Source: Ampullaceana balthica (lineage: Eukaryota; Mollusca; Gastropoda; Lymnaeidae). Taken from it: a stretch of 64,000 nucleotides of DNA. How positions within the stretch are numbered: the first letter of the stretch is position 1; every line of letters begins with the position of its first letter. Of the stretch, positions 12,041 through 22,182 are shown piece after piece. Position numbers and translations under genes: made by a program. The notes below the pieces were generated by a model. It made no database searches and had not been told where the DNA came from. It worked only from the letters and a program-made list of their open reading frames with translations. Location of the stretch: the NCBI GenBank assembly GCA_944989445.1, contig CALYLW010000066.1, forward strand, positions 402,501-466,500. The letters are read 5' to 3'.

Positions 12041-12316
12041 AAGCAAGGTGGAAGTAGAAAATACAACCAAACCAACGCTAGTGGATATAGTTTATATTGT
12101 TAATTGTATAACATATATATAAACTGTCTGATTAGCATACCAAAACAAGTTTCAGAATCTTTAATTAAAAATAAAACTGTAATCATTGATGTCATATCAT
12201 TTAATATATGTAGAAATGCAAATGTTTGAATGGGTCTCACTCCTCATCTGCCGCCTTGGGCTCGGGGCCCCGCATATCGTTTGCTGCCTTTAGCCCCGCA
12301 TACTCTAGGGCCGGCC

Positions 12317-13834
12317 ACGACCGAGATACATCGCTTGCGAAGTTCATTGTCTGCTACACACTTTGAAGCTTTTATGATTATGTCAACAGAAACCGATATT
12401 TCAGTGAACTGAATAATGATACAATTATAGATCATGTAGCCGAAATGGCACCCAGCTTAAAGAAGTTGCGTATAGTATAAACACCATCACAGTGGGTTCG
12501 AATAAATTGACTTGTAATTTGAATGGACGCATTCTTGATATTTTATTTATAAATATAAATCATAAATGCGATTTTTCCGGGGGGGGGTGGTATTATTGTA
12601 TATTGTAATTTGTTAAGTGACCCATGACTTTGGAGGCCTCGGCCCTCAGGTTTGGATGCATAAAATGCACAAGGAAAAAAAGTTACGAAGATAGGGCCGC
12701 TTTTTGTTTTTTTTCCCGGGCCGCTTGACCTCCCCAGTCCACCCCTGATTTCAAGTATGATTTTTTGATCTAAGAATATTACATTACACAAAAGGTCTAT
12801 TTTATATTTTAATAATGGCCTTAGAATGTTGACCCAATTACAATCGGCTAAAACTTAAAAGAGATCTATCATCAATTTTGAATTACAGATTTTTCTGGAA
12901 TAGACGCACTCAGACATTACTATCAAAGTCATATTCTTACTAATTGGTAGTAAACAAATTTACACTTTATCTGAAAAAGTGTTCTAGCGTTTTCTAGAAA
13001 CCCACGAATATAGTGAATAATATAATTACTTGTAAATTAATTTACATTTATATTTCGATATTTATCACAGAAGGATGTCCTTTAAAGGTTTCGTTCTCCT
13101 CAACACAATCCCATACTTCGATGGGATCACATTCCTGGACAATTTACTAATCCTAGCATTCAATTATATGGGATCTTATTCCAGATGGGGTCTTAATCCC
13201 CATGGCATCTCATTTTAGCTACTCACATCCGATCCAGTTCTAGGTCTTATTATGAAATCTACCAATATGTCTCAGTTTTATCAACACGTCTACCGTTATT
13301 TTATACCGTCATTTATATTCTGGTAAATATCTTCAATCGTAAATATTCCTCGAAAATTGTATTTTTAAATTATGACCTATCCAACTCCACATAGTAGAAA
13401 CTCGAAACGACTTATTCTTTGGTGTAACTATTTTTCGAACGAAATAAATATTCCAAAGAAATGCAACAGCTATATCCATTATTCATTTCATTTTGTAGAG
13501 AGACCCATTCTATTACATGAGGTTTTCCCTGTTAAAAATCAGTCGGAAAAACAATGGAATAAGACTCTAAAATTCGTCACATTAACATCGGTTGTAAATA
13601 AGGGTAACCTGATGAAGAATTTAATAAATCACAGAATTTTCTAAAACATTTTGGATAAATATAAAGTGAATAGTAACATCATACTCATAGTCTGCCAAAT
13701 AATTGGGGTAAAACTTTAAAACTTACCCCATTAAAAATACTAAAAATAACGGAGATCTTGTATAGATAAAATTAAGAATTTTCTAAAATATCTTTACAAG
13801 CCCTTAATGAAGTAAATAACTAGATTACTATTAA
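12317..13834. other. hAT-O right arm and unique AT-rich sequence
   Basis: 12317-12747 is the right arm of hAT-O, with GC-rich CCCGGGCCGC near the end. 12756-13834 is AT-rich. It holds one 90-codon plus-strand frame (13372-13644), basic and Asn/Lys-rich, with no motif I recognise and no splice or repeat evidence, so I do not call it a gene. Confidence 0.4.
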
Positions 13835-13876
13835 CTAGACACCCCGTGGCGTAGCATACGCCGCAGACTTGCTCAT
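13835..13876 (-). mobile_element. Helitron-type 3' end (minus strand)
   Basis: On the minus strand the sequence forms the hairpin GGCGTATGCTACGCC, then a short spacer, then CTAG followed by T. A hairpin just upstream of CTRR, with insertion at AT, is the Helitron 3' signature. The same hairpin recurs at 14501 and 14630. Confidence 0.5.
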
Positions 13877-14080
13877 GGAGAGTGCAAAGAAAGTGGACAA
13901 TTAACGGACACAAACTACAACACGAAGAAATCAAAACAACGCGAGTGAACGTCGGTGGGGGGGGGGAACTGCCAACTCATTGTTGGTTTCGAGACGTTTG
14001 CAGGCGAAATTCGGTACACCCCTAACTTCTATGAAGTCAGCTATAAAACGATAATCGGTTTAAAATCAGAGTTACATAAT

Positions 14081-14395
14081 CGATAATCGGTTTTAAAAAA
14101 CAACAAAAAACAACAACACGCAATTAACAACCCTAAACATGACTAACCCTCGCCAGGGTCGGCGAATCAAAGTTTAAGTTTAAGGGATGGTAGTATTAAA
14201 TGGGAGGTGGGTAACAACAACCTCAGTGTGCATGTATTCGATAATCGGTTTTTAAAAAAAACACAAAACAACAACACGCAATTAACAACCCTAAATATGA
14301 CTAACCATCTCTAGGGTCGGCCAATCACAGTTTATGTTTAAGGGATGGTTGTATTAAATGGGTGGCGTTTAACAACAACTTCAGTGTGATTGTCT
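14081..14395 (+). repeat. 158-bp direct duplication
   Basis: CGATAATCGGTTT starts two copies at 14081 and 14239, each with ACACGCAATTAACAACCCTA and TTAAGGGATGGT. It lies between the inverted Helitron-type ends. Confidence 0.85.
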
Positions 14396-14485
14396 CCATG
14401 TTTACTCGCTATTTTTTAGTTACTTTGTGCTTCTTTATGTGTCTGTACTCTCAAACCCCCCCCCCATCCGCTCTTTGCACTGTCT

Positions 14486-14660
14486 ATTATGAGCAAGTCT
14501 GCGGCGTATGCTACGCCGCGGGTCTCTCCAGAATTCTTTCTTTTCATTCACTCACAGTCGTTTGCTCAAACTCATCCCATTTTGACAACTGTGTCCTTCA
14601 GGAAGTGTTCACCCGTAACTAAATCATTAGCGGCGTATGCTACGCCGCGGGTTCAGCTAG
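14486..14660 (+). mobile_element. Helitron-type 3' ends (plus strand)
   Basis: Two hairpins, GCGGCGTATGCTACGCCGC, lie at 14501-14519 and 14630-14648. The second is followed after 8 nt by CTAG (14657-14660) and T, a textbook Helitron terminus. The first is followed by GGGTCTCTCC with no CTRR. The stretch before it (TGAGCAAGTCTGCGG) is inverted relative to 13835-13876, giving head-to-head copies. Confidence 0.5.
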
Positions 14661-14736
14661 TGTTGGCAATAAAGGGGTAAAAGAACGGGCACAAACAGAC
14701 ATTTTTAAAAATTAAAAAAAAATGTTTTCGCTGGGG

Positions 14737-14803
14737 CTTGAACCCAGGACCATCGACGTATGAGGCGGACGGGTGTCCAGTACACTAAGAATCTCACATT
14801 TAC
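14737..14803 (-). repeat. tRNA-like SINE head or tRNA pseudogene
   Basis: On the minus strand an A-box-like TTAGTGTACTGG is followed 35-40 nt later by CTGGGTTCAAGCCCCAG, a perfect 5-bp T-stem with a B-box-like loop. The layout parallels the SINE head at 17110-17176. The acceptor and anticodon stems are poor, so it is not a functional tRNA. Confidence 0.4.
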
Positions 14804-14984
14804 TGTGAAGGAACAATGCAAGTGAACGCAATTTCATTGTTGCCACCCACTCCCACCCCATCCTTTTTTTTTCATTTCATCCCGCCACGCTTGCCAACAG
14901 TGTTTAGTTGACCCGAGCGATGGTCATTCGTCACGCTCTTTTGCACATACTTGCAGCTTGTTGCCTCGCAGGGTCCGACCACGA

Positions 14985-15019
<35 letters not shown>
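14985..15019. repeat. (AT)n microsatellite
   Basis: About 17 AT dinucleotides. Confidence 0.95.
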
Positions 15020-15022
<3 letters not shown>

Positions 15023-16059
15023 GATTAATAGTTTGACAAGTATTGGGTTAACACTTCAAATAGTTGTACCATTAAAATCTATTTAAATGAAACAGGTTTT
15101 AGTTGAAAAAAGTTAATTTATAACATTTTACAGAAAATCCTATATTTTAAAATTAATTTATATTTAAATTAGATATCGGTATGCATCACAATAGTCGTAG
15201 CTTCCAACTTTTACTTCAATTTAATTCATCTAATTTCTATTACATCCAGTCACATAAAAGAAGTCAATACTCAATGCAATCAAATATATTTCTTGTACGA
15301 CAATCAATTAATATTAGTCTAATTACTATTTTTTGTTGTTGATTGCCTATATTGTTATCAAACATACCCTACATTTTCTTAAATTAGAATTAGTATTTTC
15401 TAGTTAAGACTTATCGTTGTACTTTTATTTGCTGATATAATAGTTAAGTTCTATTTTGGCGGATGTATAGCACTAGTCTTGCGTTTGTTAAGTTCCAGTC
15501 TTTCCTAAGTAACGTTCTACTCTCGAATATACATAAATTTGTTATCCTTATACTGGTCTGTCATGTGTAACAAGATGTATCGCATTAAATGCCTCCCTTC
15601 TGTTTAAGACGACCTCTCTTATCCAACCATTCACTTTACAGTCTTACACTCACTGCCGCCTATGTCTTCCAGTTTCTTTGATTTAAGAATCAACCAGGAA
15701 AACTGAATAGCTTAAGGCTTTGCTGGAGCCTGACTGTGGATTTGTCACGTCCTCTTGTTGACCCGTCCAATATTGCACAAGGGTTGGATTCCAAAGGAAA
15801 ACAGCCTCCGTACTAAACACAAAGACCATTAGCTTCCCTGTTATACCCTAAATACCATTAGCCTTCCTGCTAGACCATTAGTATACATCCTATACTCAAA
15901 GACAACGATTCTTTCAATTATACTCGAAATACTCTCAAACACATGACAAAGGAAAATGAGAGTCATAGACTCTTTGAGAAGACTGGTCTGGTTTTGGTTT
16001 GGGGAGTGGCAGCAGTTTAATTGGTTTTACTTGAAATTTATGATAATTTAAGGCTTTAA
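15020..16059. other. AT-rich sequence, no feature recognised
   Basis: No transposon ends, long ORFs or tandem repeats. The 15580-15960 part is richer in C/T but has no supportable exon. Confidence 0.5.
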
Positions 16060-16556
16060 AGGGCTGCCGAAATTAACGATTAATTTCTCGATTAACCGTT
16101 AAAAAAATGTATCGATTAAAATTATTTTAATCAAGAAAAATTCGATGAAAATTAAAGAAAATATTTATAATATTTCTTTTAAATATTAATAATAAAAAAT
16201 TAATTATTAATAATTAATAATAATTTATATATGTTTTTACGTCCAAAATTCTCCCGCGTAATATTATAATTTATTTTATTAATTTATGTGGACCGGCTGA
16301 CGTCAATTAAAAAATGGCCTACAGCATCAGCGCAGTTAAATTTAAACATATAACTTAAAAGTAGAGCTAAAATTTTGTTTTTAAGCTAACTGCGGATGGC
16401 AAAGTCGAAGATGGTGAAAAAGTTTACTGTGTTCACTGCCATAAACAATTCTCTTTTAAAGGATCAAATACATCGCTGACGTACCACCTTCAGCACAAAC
16501 ATCCGATCAATTATCAACACATTGTCATAAAATTCAGTTCAAAATATTCTTAATTT
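16060..16556 (+). mobile_element. hAT fragment of the TAGGGCTG family with BED-finger ORF
   Basis: Starts AGGGCTGCCGAAATTAACGA with TCGATTAA repeats, as in the MITE at 42140 and the hAT at 45832. Sequence from about 16190 to 16553 is closely matched by 34690-35066. The right terminus is missing. Confidence 0.6.
16314..16553 (+). pseudogene. BED-type zinc-finger N-terminus of a hAT transposase
   Basis: ATG at 16314 opens MAYSISAVKFKHIT and then meets a stop (TAA). The sister copy at 34826 has AGA-like coding here. In the same frame the sequence continues as KVEDGEKVYCVHCHKQFSF...LTYHLQHKHP, a C-x2-C...H-x4-H BED finger, and ends FSSKYS-stop at 16551-16553. BED fingers bind DNA at the N-terminus of many hAT transposases. 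The catalytic domain is absent, so this is a remnant. Confidence 0.65.
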
Positions 16557-16650
16557 GTTCTTATTAAAGGTACATAGAAACATGTTACTAACATGGGTGA
16601 GCATTAAATAAATAGATGTCAACCCCTGAAAACATTAAATGTAAATAATT

Positions 16651-17356
16651 ATAGCTCACAACCTTAAATGACAGCTCACAACCTTAAATTACAGCTCACA
16701 ACCTTAAATGACAGGTCAAAACCTTAAATGACAGCTCAGAATCTTAAATTACAGCTAACAGCCTTAAATAACAGCACACAACCCTAAATGACAGTTCACA
16801 ACCTTTCAATGAAAGCTCACAACCTTAAATGACTGCTCACAACCGTAAATTACAGCTAAAAACATTAAATGACAGCTTACAACATTAAATGACAGGTCTT
16901 ATCTTATCTTATCTATACATACGCTCCTTCTATGCAGAAGATAGTTGCGTCCACAGACCATGACAGATGATCTGTTGGCAAGTGATGCAGCTTTCACAGG
17001 CCACGGCTTTGTGGGTTCCACGCATTACCCAGCCGCCTAACTATTAGGTACCCATTCGGAGCGGGGTGACTCAGGGACGCCCTAGGCCCCGGGAACAAAC
17101 CCCTGCCTTCACACGGATTCGAACCCGTGACCATCGGTACGACAGTCCAGTGCGCTGCCACTCGACCACCGCGTCCTTGACACGGATATTTATCAACAAA
17201 TATATGTTTTCAGGTCAAAACCTTAAGTGACAGCTAACAACTTTAAATGACAGCTAACAACCTTAAATGACAGCTCACAACATTAAATGACAGCTTACAA
17301 CATTAAATGACAGCTAACAATCTTAAATGACAGCTCACAACCTTAATTTATAGCTC
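16651..17356 (+). repeat. 20-bp tandem array split by a SINE
   Basis: The unit ACAGCTCACAACCTTAAATG repeats with moderate divergence over 16651-16898 and 17214-17356. The gap holds the SINE (16899-17176) and 37 bp that recur inverted at 17577-17615. Confidence 0.85.
16899..17176 (-). repeat. tRNA-derived SINE
   Basis: On the minus strand the head has an A box (GTGGTCGAGTGG) and a B box (GGGTTCGAATCC) spaced as in a tRNA. These are followed by a conserved centre (GCTCCGAATGGGTACC) and a tail region ending in AAGAT repeats (plus-strand ATCTT repeats at 16899-16913). RNA polymerase III promoter boxes and a simple-repeat tail define this class. The A- and B-box layout supports transcription from right to left. 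Confidence 0.75.
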
Positions 17357-17615
17357 ACATGAATAATTATGTTGCGTTTTGATACAGTGTCATCATTAAA
17401 GTAAAATGTCTTTTACACAAACGACGAGGAAAAAAATGGGTGGTGGGTCAAATGCTCTGATTGTTCCCCGGTCAAAGTGGGGGTGGGGGTGGGGGGGCTT
17501 GACTTGAGTACACCCAATGTTTAAAACATTGCTGTTTACAAGGTATAATGTACCGCTATACACTGATTCGATTTTTTATTGAAAATATATATTTGTTGAT
17601 AAATATCCGTGTCAA
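17177..17615. repeat. 37-bp inverted repeat pair
   Basis: TTGACACGGATATTTATCAA and the rest of 17177-17213 recur as the reverse complement at about 17577-17615 with about one mismatch. The pair encloses the right half of the 20-bp array and a G-rich stretch (17476-17500). They could be the ends of an unrecognised element. Confidence 0.6.
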
Positions 17616-18297
17616 GAACATCTTTTGTGACATAGTGCACGGGTTCCCAACCTATGGTTTGCGATCCCCAAGGGGGTCTCGTGGGGCTTTCTGAGGGGTC
17701 GCAAACTTATAAAGTAAATTAAGTATTAGCTAAATTTTCACTATAATGCAGTTTTTTGTTTTTTAAATTTAGTTTTGAGTTGATATGCTGTGAATCGTGT
17801 ATATTGTGTTACGTCCTGTCAAGCCTACTAATACCCTGTTTTTATATTATACATTTACCTGTGAATCGTGTCTTTGAAATGAAAGATAAAATTCAGTTTC
17901 TCCTGTCTGTGTAAGGGAAACATGACCTCTGGTATATTTGAACAACAAAACTTGGTTCGAAAGAGTGGCTTATTTAGCTTATATATTAGAACAGCAAAAT
18001 AAATTGAACCTAAAACCTCAGGGAAAGAAAACTAATTTTATCGCATTTTACGATAGTCGAGGGAATTTTTTTCAACCAAGCTTTAGAACTGGCGAAGAAT
18101 TTTTTTATCTTGGATACAAATGAGAAACTCTAAAGTGTGGTAGAAGAATCTCGAGGTGAAATAAATGAACATTTAAAAGAGAAGATTACAGGGCATCTTG
18201 AATCCCTTGAAAACAAACTCCAGCGTTACTCCCCTGAACTGAAAGAAGAAGAAACTTCATTGACACGAAATCCATTCTCTGCTTCCTTTAAAAATAA

Positions 18298-19165
18298 CCG
18301 GTGTTGCAAAATAAATCCTCTTCCATAAAAAGTAAAAATAAATTCTCTGGGGTAGACAAATATTTTCCCCCAGATTAAAATAAAGTTTCCCTTAGCTGTA
18401 AAATAAAGTCTTCACTATAAAAAAAATCCGCACCCGCCCCCCCCCCTTCCCATCAAACTTTTAATATTCTAATAATACCAAAAGATCAGTCAAAACTAAC
18501 AGAACAGAGAATAATAATATGGTAATATTCACACATGTTTACTTGATCATCTTTCTCTTTCAGTTAAGTTTATCGTTACTTTTGAATTAACGCTGCACAT
18601 GAGCCACCCTTAAAACGTGTCTTTCAGGGGTTAAGTCCCCTTTTCCCTCAACATGTTACGGAGCTGGCTAAGCTTATGATTGTTGAATGATTTCCAATTA
18701 TCAAACACAGATGCATGTAGCACATTGGCAATATATATTCTGAGATTAAAAAATACTCTTATCTTATGTTATCTTATCTTATTTAATCTATCTGTTACAT
18801 ACGCTCCTTCTGTACAGAAGATTATTGCGTCCTACGCTTATCTATGGTTTGTGTTTAGTCCTGCATCTTTATTAGAGATTTAAATGTTGATAAAGTGTTG
18901 GTTTTCCTGGTTTCTTCAGGCAACCCATTCAACGTCCGAATTCCGGACGGGAAGAACGAAAATTTGTATGTGTTTGTTCTTGCATACGGAATAAGAAATG
19001 TGTTTTATCCTTATGTCTATATTATATTATAATTAATGGACAGTTTTATTTAACCACGGAGACTTTACATTTTCAAACATTCTCCCCCGGAGAATTGTTT
19101 TAAAAAATAAAATCTCCGGGAGATACTTTATTTTGGGGGAGACTTTATTTCGTAATTGGGCATTC
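18298..19165 (+). repeat. CCGGTGT-family insertion inside the hAT transposase
   Basis: CCGGTGTTGCAAAATAAATC begins at about 18298, and AATAAAGTCTCC-like blocks run to about 18420. Inverted blocks (GGGGGAGACTTTATTTCG) lie at 19050-19155. The pair looks like the two ends of one 0.87-kb element that split the transposase. A SINE-like segment (18788-19005, similar to 1597-1815) lies within. The right tip has decayed and no TSD is clear. Confidence 0.5.
18788..19005 (+). repeat. SINE-like dispersed repeat
   Basis: Begins ACATACGCTCCTTCTGTACA, the tail motif of the 16899 SINE, then parallels 1597-1815 through CGTCCGAATTCCGG and GAAAATTTGTATGTG. Confidence 0.45.
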
Positions 19166-21303
19166 CCAATAAATATAAAGATGAATTCTTGAATTGGCGG
19201 CATGACTTCGCAGCAACGTAACTTGTTTAATAAAAATCTGCTCACATGATTTTGGTGTGGTATGTATGCTAAAATGTCACTATTTCGAGCAGCTCCATTT
19301 GTGTGTCTGCATATCTCATCAGGAGAAATAAATTAATTAAATATTGAGAATGACATGAGCTTAACGTTAACCAAAACTAACCACGAAATTTGGGTCTTGT
19401 TAGTAACTTAGAAACATGAACTTTTAAACATTGCAATAAATTAATTGTTAAACATATTTTTTAAAAAAGTAAAATAATTTGTCCCTGTCAATTGTATCGG
19501 GGTGTAAGACGGGGTCGCGGTCACCTGACTTTAGTAAAAGGGGTTGCCCCACGAAAAGGTTGGGAACCTGTGACGCAGTTGAGTGAGTTGTTGAGTACTG
19601 TTTGTATAGATCACGTGTTTCGAGGGTAAGTTAAGTGAGTTGTAGGGAAGTGTTTGTATAGGTCAACTGTTGACAGGGTACGTTAAGTGAGTTGTAAGGC
19701 AGTGTTTGTATAGGTCAACTGTTTCCAGGGTAAGTTAATGAGTTGTAAGGCAGTGTTTGTATAGGTCAACTGTTGATAGGGTTAGTTAAGTTAGTTGTAA
19801 GGCAGTGTTTGTATAGGTCAACTGTTGATAGGGTAAGTTAAGTGAGTTGTAAGGCAGTGTTTGTATAGGTCAACTGTTGCCAGGGTAAGTTAATTTAGTT
19901 GTAGGGCTGTGTTTGTATAGGTCAACTGTTGATAGGGTAAGTTAGGTGAGTTGTAGGGCAGTGTTTGTATAGGTCAACTGTTGATAGGGTAAGTTAAGTT
20001 AGTTGTAAGGCAGTTTTTGTATAGGTCAACTGTTGCCAGGGTAAGTTTAGTGAGTTTTAAGGTAGTGTTTGTATAGGTCAACTGTTGCCAGGGTAAGTTA
20101 AGTGAGTTGTAAGGGAGTGTGTATAGGTCAACTGTTGCCAGGGTAAGTTAAGTGAGTTGTAGGGCAGTGTTTGTATAGGTCAACTGTTGCCAGGGTAAGT
20201 TAAGTGAGTTGTAGGGCAGTGTTTGTATAGGTCAACTGTTGATAGGGTAAGTTAAGTGAGTTGTAAGGTAGTGTTTGTATAGGTCAACTGTTGCCAGGGT
20301 ACGTTAAGTGAGTTGTAAGGTAGTGTTTGTATAGGTCAGCTGTTGCCAGGGTAAGTTAAGTGAGTTGTAAGGCAGTGTTTGTATAGGTCAACTGTTGCCA
20401 GGGTAAGTTAAGTGAGTTGTAGGGCAGTGTTTGTATAGGTCAACTGTTGATAGGGAAAGTTAATTGAGTTGTAGGGCAGTGTTTGTATAGGTCAACTGTT
20501 GATAGGGTACATTAAGTGAGTTGTAGGGAAGTGTTTGTATAGGTCAACTGTTGATAGGGTAAGTTAATTGAGTTGTAGGGCAGTGTTTGTATAGGTCAAC
20601 TGTTGATAGGGTACGTTAAGTGAGTTGTAGGGCAGTGTTTGTATAGGTCAACTGTTGATAGGGTAAGTTAAGTGAGTTGTAAGGCAGCGTTTGTATAGGT
20701 CAACTGTTGATAGGGTAAGTAAAGTGAGTTTTAAGGCAGTGTGTGTGTAGGTCAACTGTTGATAGGGTAAGTTAAGTGAGTTTTAAGGCAGTGTTTGTAT
20801 AGGTCAACTGTTGATAGGGTAAGTCAAGTGAGTTTTAAGGCAGTTTTGTATGGGTCAACTGTTGCCAGGGTAAGTTAAGTGAGTTGTAGGGCAGTGTTTG
20901 TATAGGTCAACTGTTGATAGGGTGAGTTAAGTGAGTTGTAGGGCAGTGTTTGTATAGGTCAACTGTTGATAGGGTAAGCTAGGTGAGTTGTAGGGCAGTG
21001 TTTGTATAGGTCAACTGTTGCCAGGGTAAGTTAAGTGAGTTGTAGGGCAGTGTTTGTATAGGTCAACTGTTGATAGGGTAAGTTAAGTTAGTTGTAAGGC
21101 AGTGTTTGTATAGGTCAACTGTTGCCAGGGTAAGTTAAGTGAGTTGTAATGGAGTGTGTATAGGTCAACTGTTGCCAGGGTAAGTTAAGTGAGTTGTAGG
21201 GCAGTGTTTGTATAGGTCAACTGTTGCCAGGGTAAGTTAAGTGAGTTGTAGGGCAGTGTTTGTATAGGTCAACTGTTGATAGGGTAAGTTAATTGAGTTG
21301 TAG

Positions 21304-22182
21304 TGTTCACGGATGGGTCTGCCAGTTCGAGTGAAGGAATTGCAGGATACGGTGCGCTCATCTTATACCCAATAGGAGGGCCACCAAAAGAAGAACTTCT
21401 AGGCCCCTGTGGGACTATGGCATCGAACTACGATGCGGAGCTTGAGGCTATACACAGGGCCCTGGAAAGTGTGCACCGGACACTGCAGGGGTCGGAAATT
21501 TTTGGTTTCGACACGGTACTGTTCTGTGACTCGAGATCAGCCCTCGAAGTCCTGGCTAGTGAGAATCGTAGTACCCACCTGGTTGACGTCATCTTGGAGG
21601 ACGTGGGTAGACTCGAAAGACTTGGAGGTAAGGTAACAGTGCAGTGGATCCCGAGCCACGTGAATGTTAATGGCAACGAAAAAGCAGACTCCCTGGCTAA
21701 AGCAGGTGCAGCACTGCCCCAACCAGAGACCCCAGTCACCTATCTCGGGGCAAAAAACTGGCTAAAGGACCACTTTCGGAGTAAGTGGTACCAGGAGTGG
21801 GCTGACAACACAACAGCCAGAGGGGTATTCGCTAACATGCCCAGGCCAAGCCGTTCAGACCAGTGGTGGAATCTGAGTCGCAAACACCAGGGTTTGGTGA
21901 CTCAGATGAGAACAGAACATTGCCCAACCAACTCTTACTTTCACAGGCTAGACCACAACAGGGACTCGAACTGCCGTCATTGCAGCCAGGCCCCTGAGAC
22001 AGTCGAACACCTGGTGACGTCTTGCCCGGCGCTCGATATAGCCGGGGGGGGGGTGAGGGAGGCGGGCGAGTCCCATGTGAAGACAATGTTGTATGGCAAT
22101 GCTCAGCAGATGGAGCAGATTGCCCAGGTTCTAGCCAAGGCCTTAAGAGATTAGTCTCAGGCCTACAGAATATGTGTTTAGT
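21304..22182 (+). mobile_element. 5'-truncated non-LTR retrotransposon (LINE) in the satellite
   Basis: The 879-bp insert is flanked by a 15-bp TSD TTAATTGAGTTGTAG (21289-21303 and 22183-22197), a satellite variant rarer than the usual GTTAAGTGAGTTGTAG. It holds only the C-terminal RNase H region and a 28-bp 3' tail ending ATATGTGTTTAGT. There is no poly-A. 5' truncation with variable-length TSDs is typical of target-primed reverse transcription. A second copy is at 62855-63265. Confidence 0.85.
21306..22154 (+). CDS. RNase H domain and zinc knuckle of a LINE polyprotein (fragment)
   Basis: The 5'-truncated frame is open for 282 codons and has no ATG; translation cannot start normally. Numbering from the first codon of the open frame at 21303, residues 1-140 are a type I RNase H with all acidic residues present: D4 (FTDGS), E46 (NYDAELEAI), D76 (FCDSRSAL) and D129 (GNEKADSLAK), plus H119 (IPSHVN). 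Residues about 210-250 carry CRHCSQAPETVEHLVTSC, a C-x2-C-x8-H-x4-C knuckle. RNase H removes RNA from RNA:DNA hybrids. In I-group non-LTR elements it follows the reverse transcriptase, which is absent here. The intact frame suggests recent insertion. The exact clade is not determined. Confidence 0.8.
   Translation, partial: FTDGSASSSEGIAGYGALILYPIGGPPKEELLGPCGTMASNYDAELEAIHRALESVHRTLQGSEIFGFDTVLFCDSRSALEVLASENRSTHLVDVILEDVGRLERLGGKVTVQWIPSHVNVNGNEKADSLAKAGAALPQPETPVTYLGAKNWLKDHFRSKWYQEWADNTTARGVFANMPRPSRSDQWWNLSRKHQGLVTQMRTEHCPTNSYFHRLDHNRDSNCRHCSQAPETVEHLVTSCPALDIAGGGVREAGESHVKTMLYGNAQQMEQIAQVLAKALRD

Larger units (their letters stand above)
9531..12316 (+). mobile_element. hAT element with decayed transposase (hAT-G)
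   Basis: The left end reads CGGCCTTAGGGCAAGGCGAA...GCCTTGGGCCC. The right end reads GCCGCCTTGGGC...CTCTAGGGCCGGCC, its imperfect inverse. This is the common CAGGGCCGGCYYTAGGGC class of hAT ends with the outermost bases eroded. No TSD can be read. It lies inside hAT-O and contains the transposase pseudogene and the MITE at 10641. Confidence 0.65.
2291..12747. mobile_element. Outer hAT element (hAT-O), expanded by nested insertions
   Basis: The termini are CAGGGGTGGACTGG at 2291 and its exact complement ending at 12747. The terminal similarity extends imperfectly through a CCGGGAAAA motif. Perfect 8-bp TSDs ATTTCAAG lie at 2283-2290 and 12748-12755. 8-bp TSDs and CAG-starting inverted repeats are hallmarks of hAT transposons. 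The 10.46-kb span is mostly later material: a CCGGTGT-type repeat, the 3.56-kb (ATGT)n array, 109-bp repeats and a second hAT with transposase debris. About 230 bp at the left and 430 bp at the right remain as likely original sequence, so the element was probably non-autonomous. Confidence 0.85.
17938..19420 (+). pseudogene. hAT transposase remnant (ZBED5/GTF2IRD2-like class)
   Basis: Blocks in order: KTWFERVAYLAYILEQQNKL and LKPQGKK (about 17944-18030, the conserved LAYLaDIFehLNeLN...LQGK region); HLKEKITGHLESLENKLQRY (about 18170-18235); LTRNPFSASF (about 18260-18290). After the insertion come YKDEFLNWRHDFA (about 19185) and RLNIENDMSLTLTK (about 19340, normally the C-terminal region). Stops and frameshifts lie between the blocks, and the N-terminal zinc finger and much of the core are missing. 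A dead gene. Confidence 0.7.
17638..19572 (+). mobile_element. hAT element, ZBED/Charlie-like (hAT-Z1)
   Basis: The left end is CACGGGTTCCCAACC. The right end is its inverse, GGTTGGGAACCTGTG, with subterminal AGGGGTCGCAAAC and matching motifs. CAGNGGTTCCCAACC is a widespread hAT-Charlie terminus. The flanking 8-mers ACATAGTG and ACGCAGTT agree at 5 of 8 bases, so any TSD is eroded. It encloses transposase debris and a CCGGTGT-family insertion. Confidence 0.7.

Noticed and set aside
13372..13644. 90-codon ORF as a gene
   Set aside because: No motif, no splice signals, AT-rich composition matching the flanks.
14737..14803. Functional tRNA gene
   Set aside because: The T-arm is good, but the acceptor and anticodon stems do not pair; more likely a SINE head or pseudogene.
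21428..22086. Minus-strand ORFs opposite the RNase H frame
   Set aside because: Shadows of the plus-strand RNase H coding sequence, which has the catalytic motifs.
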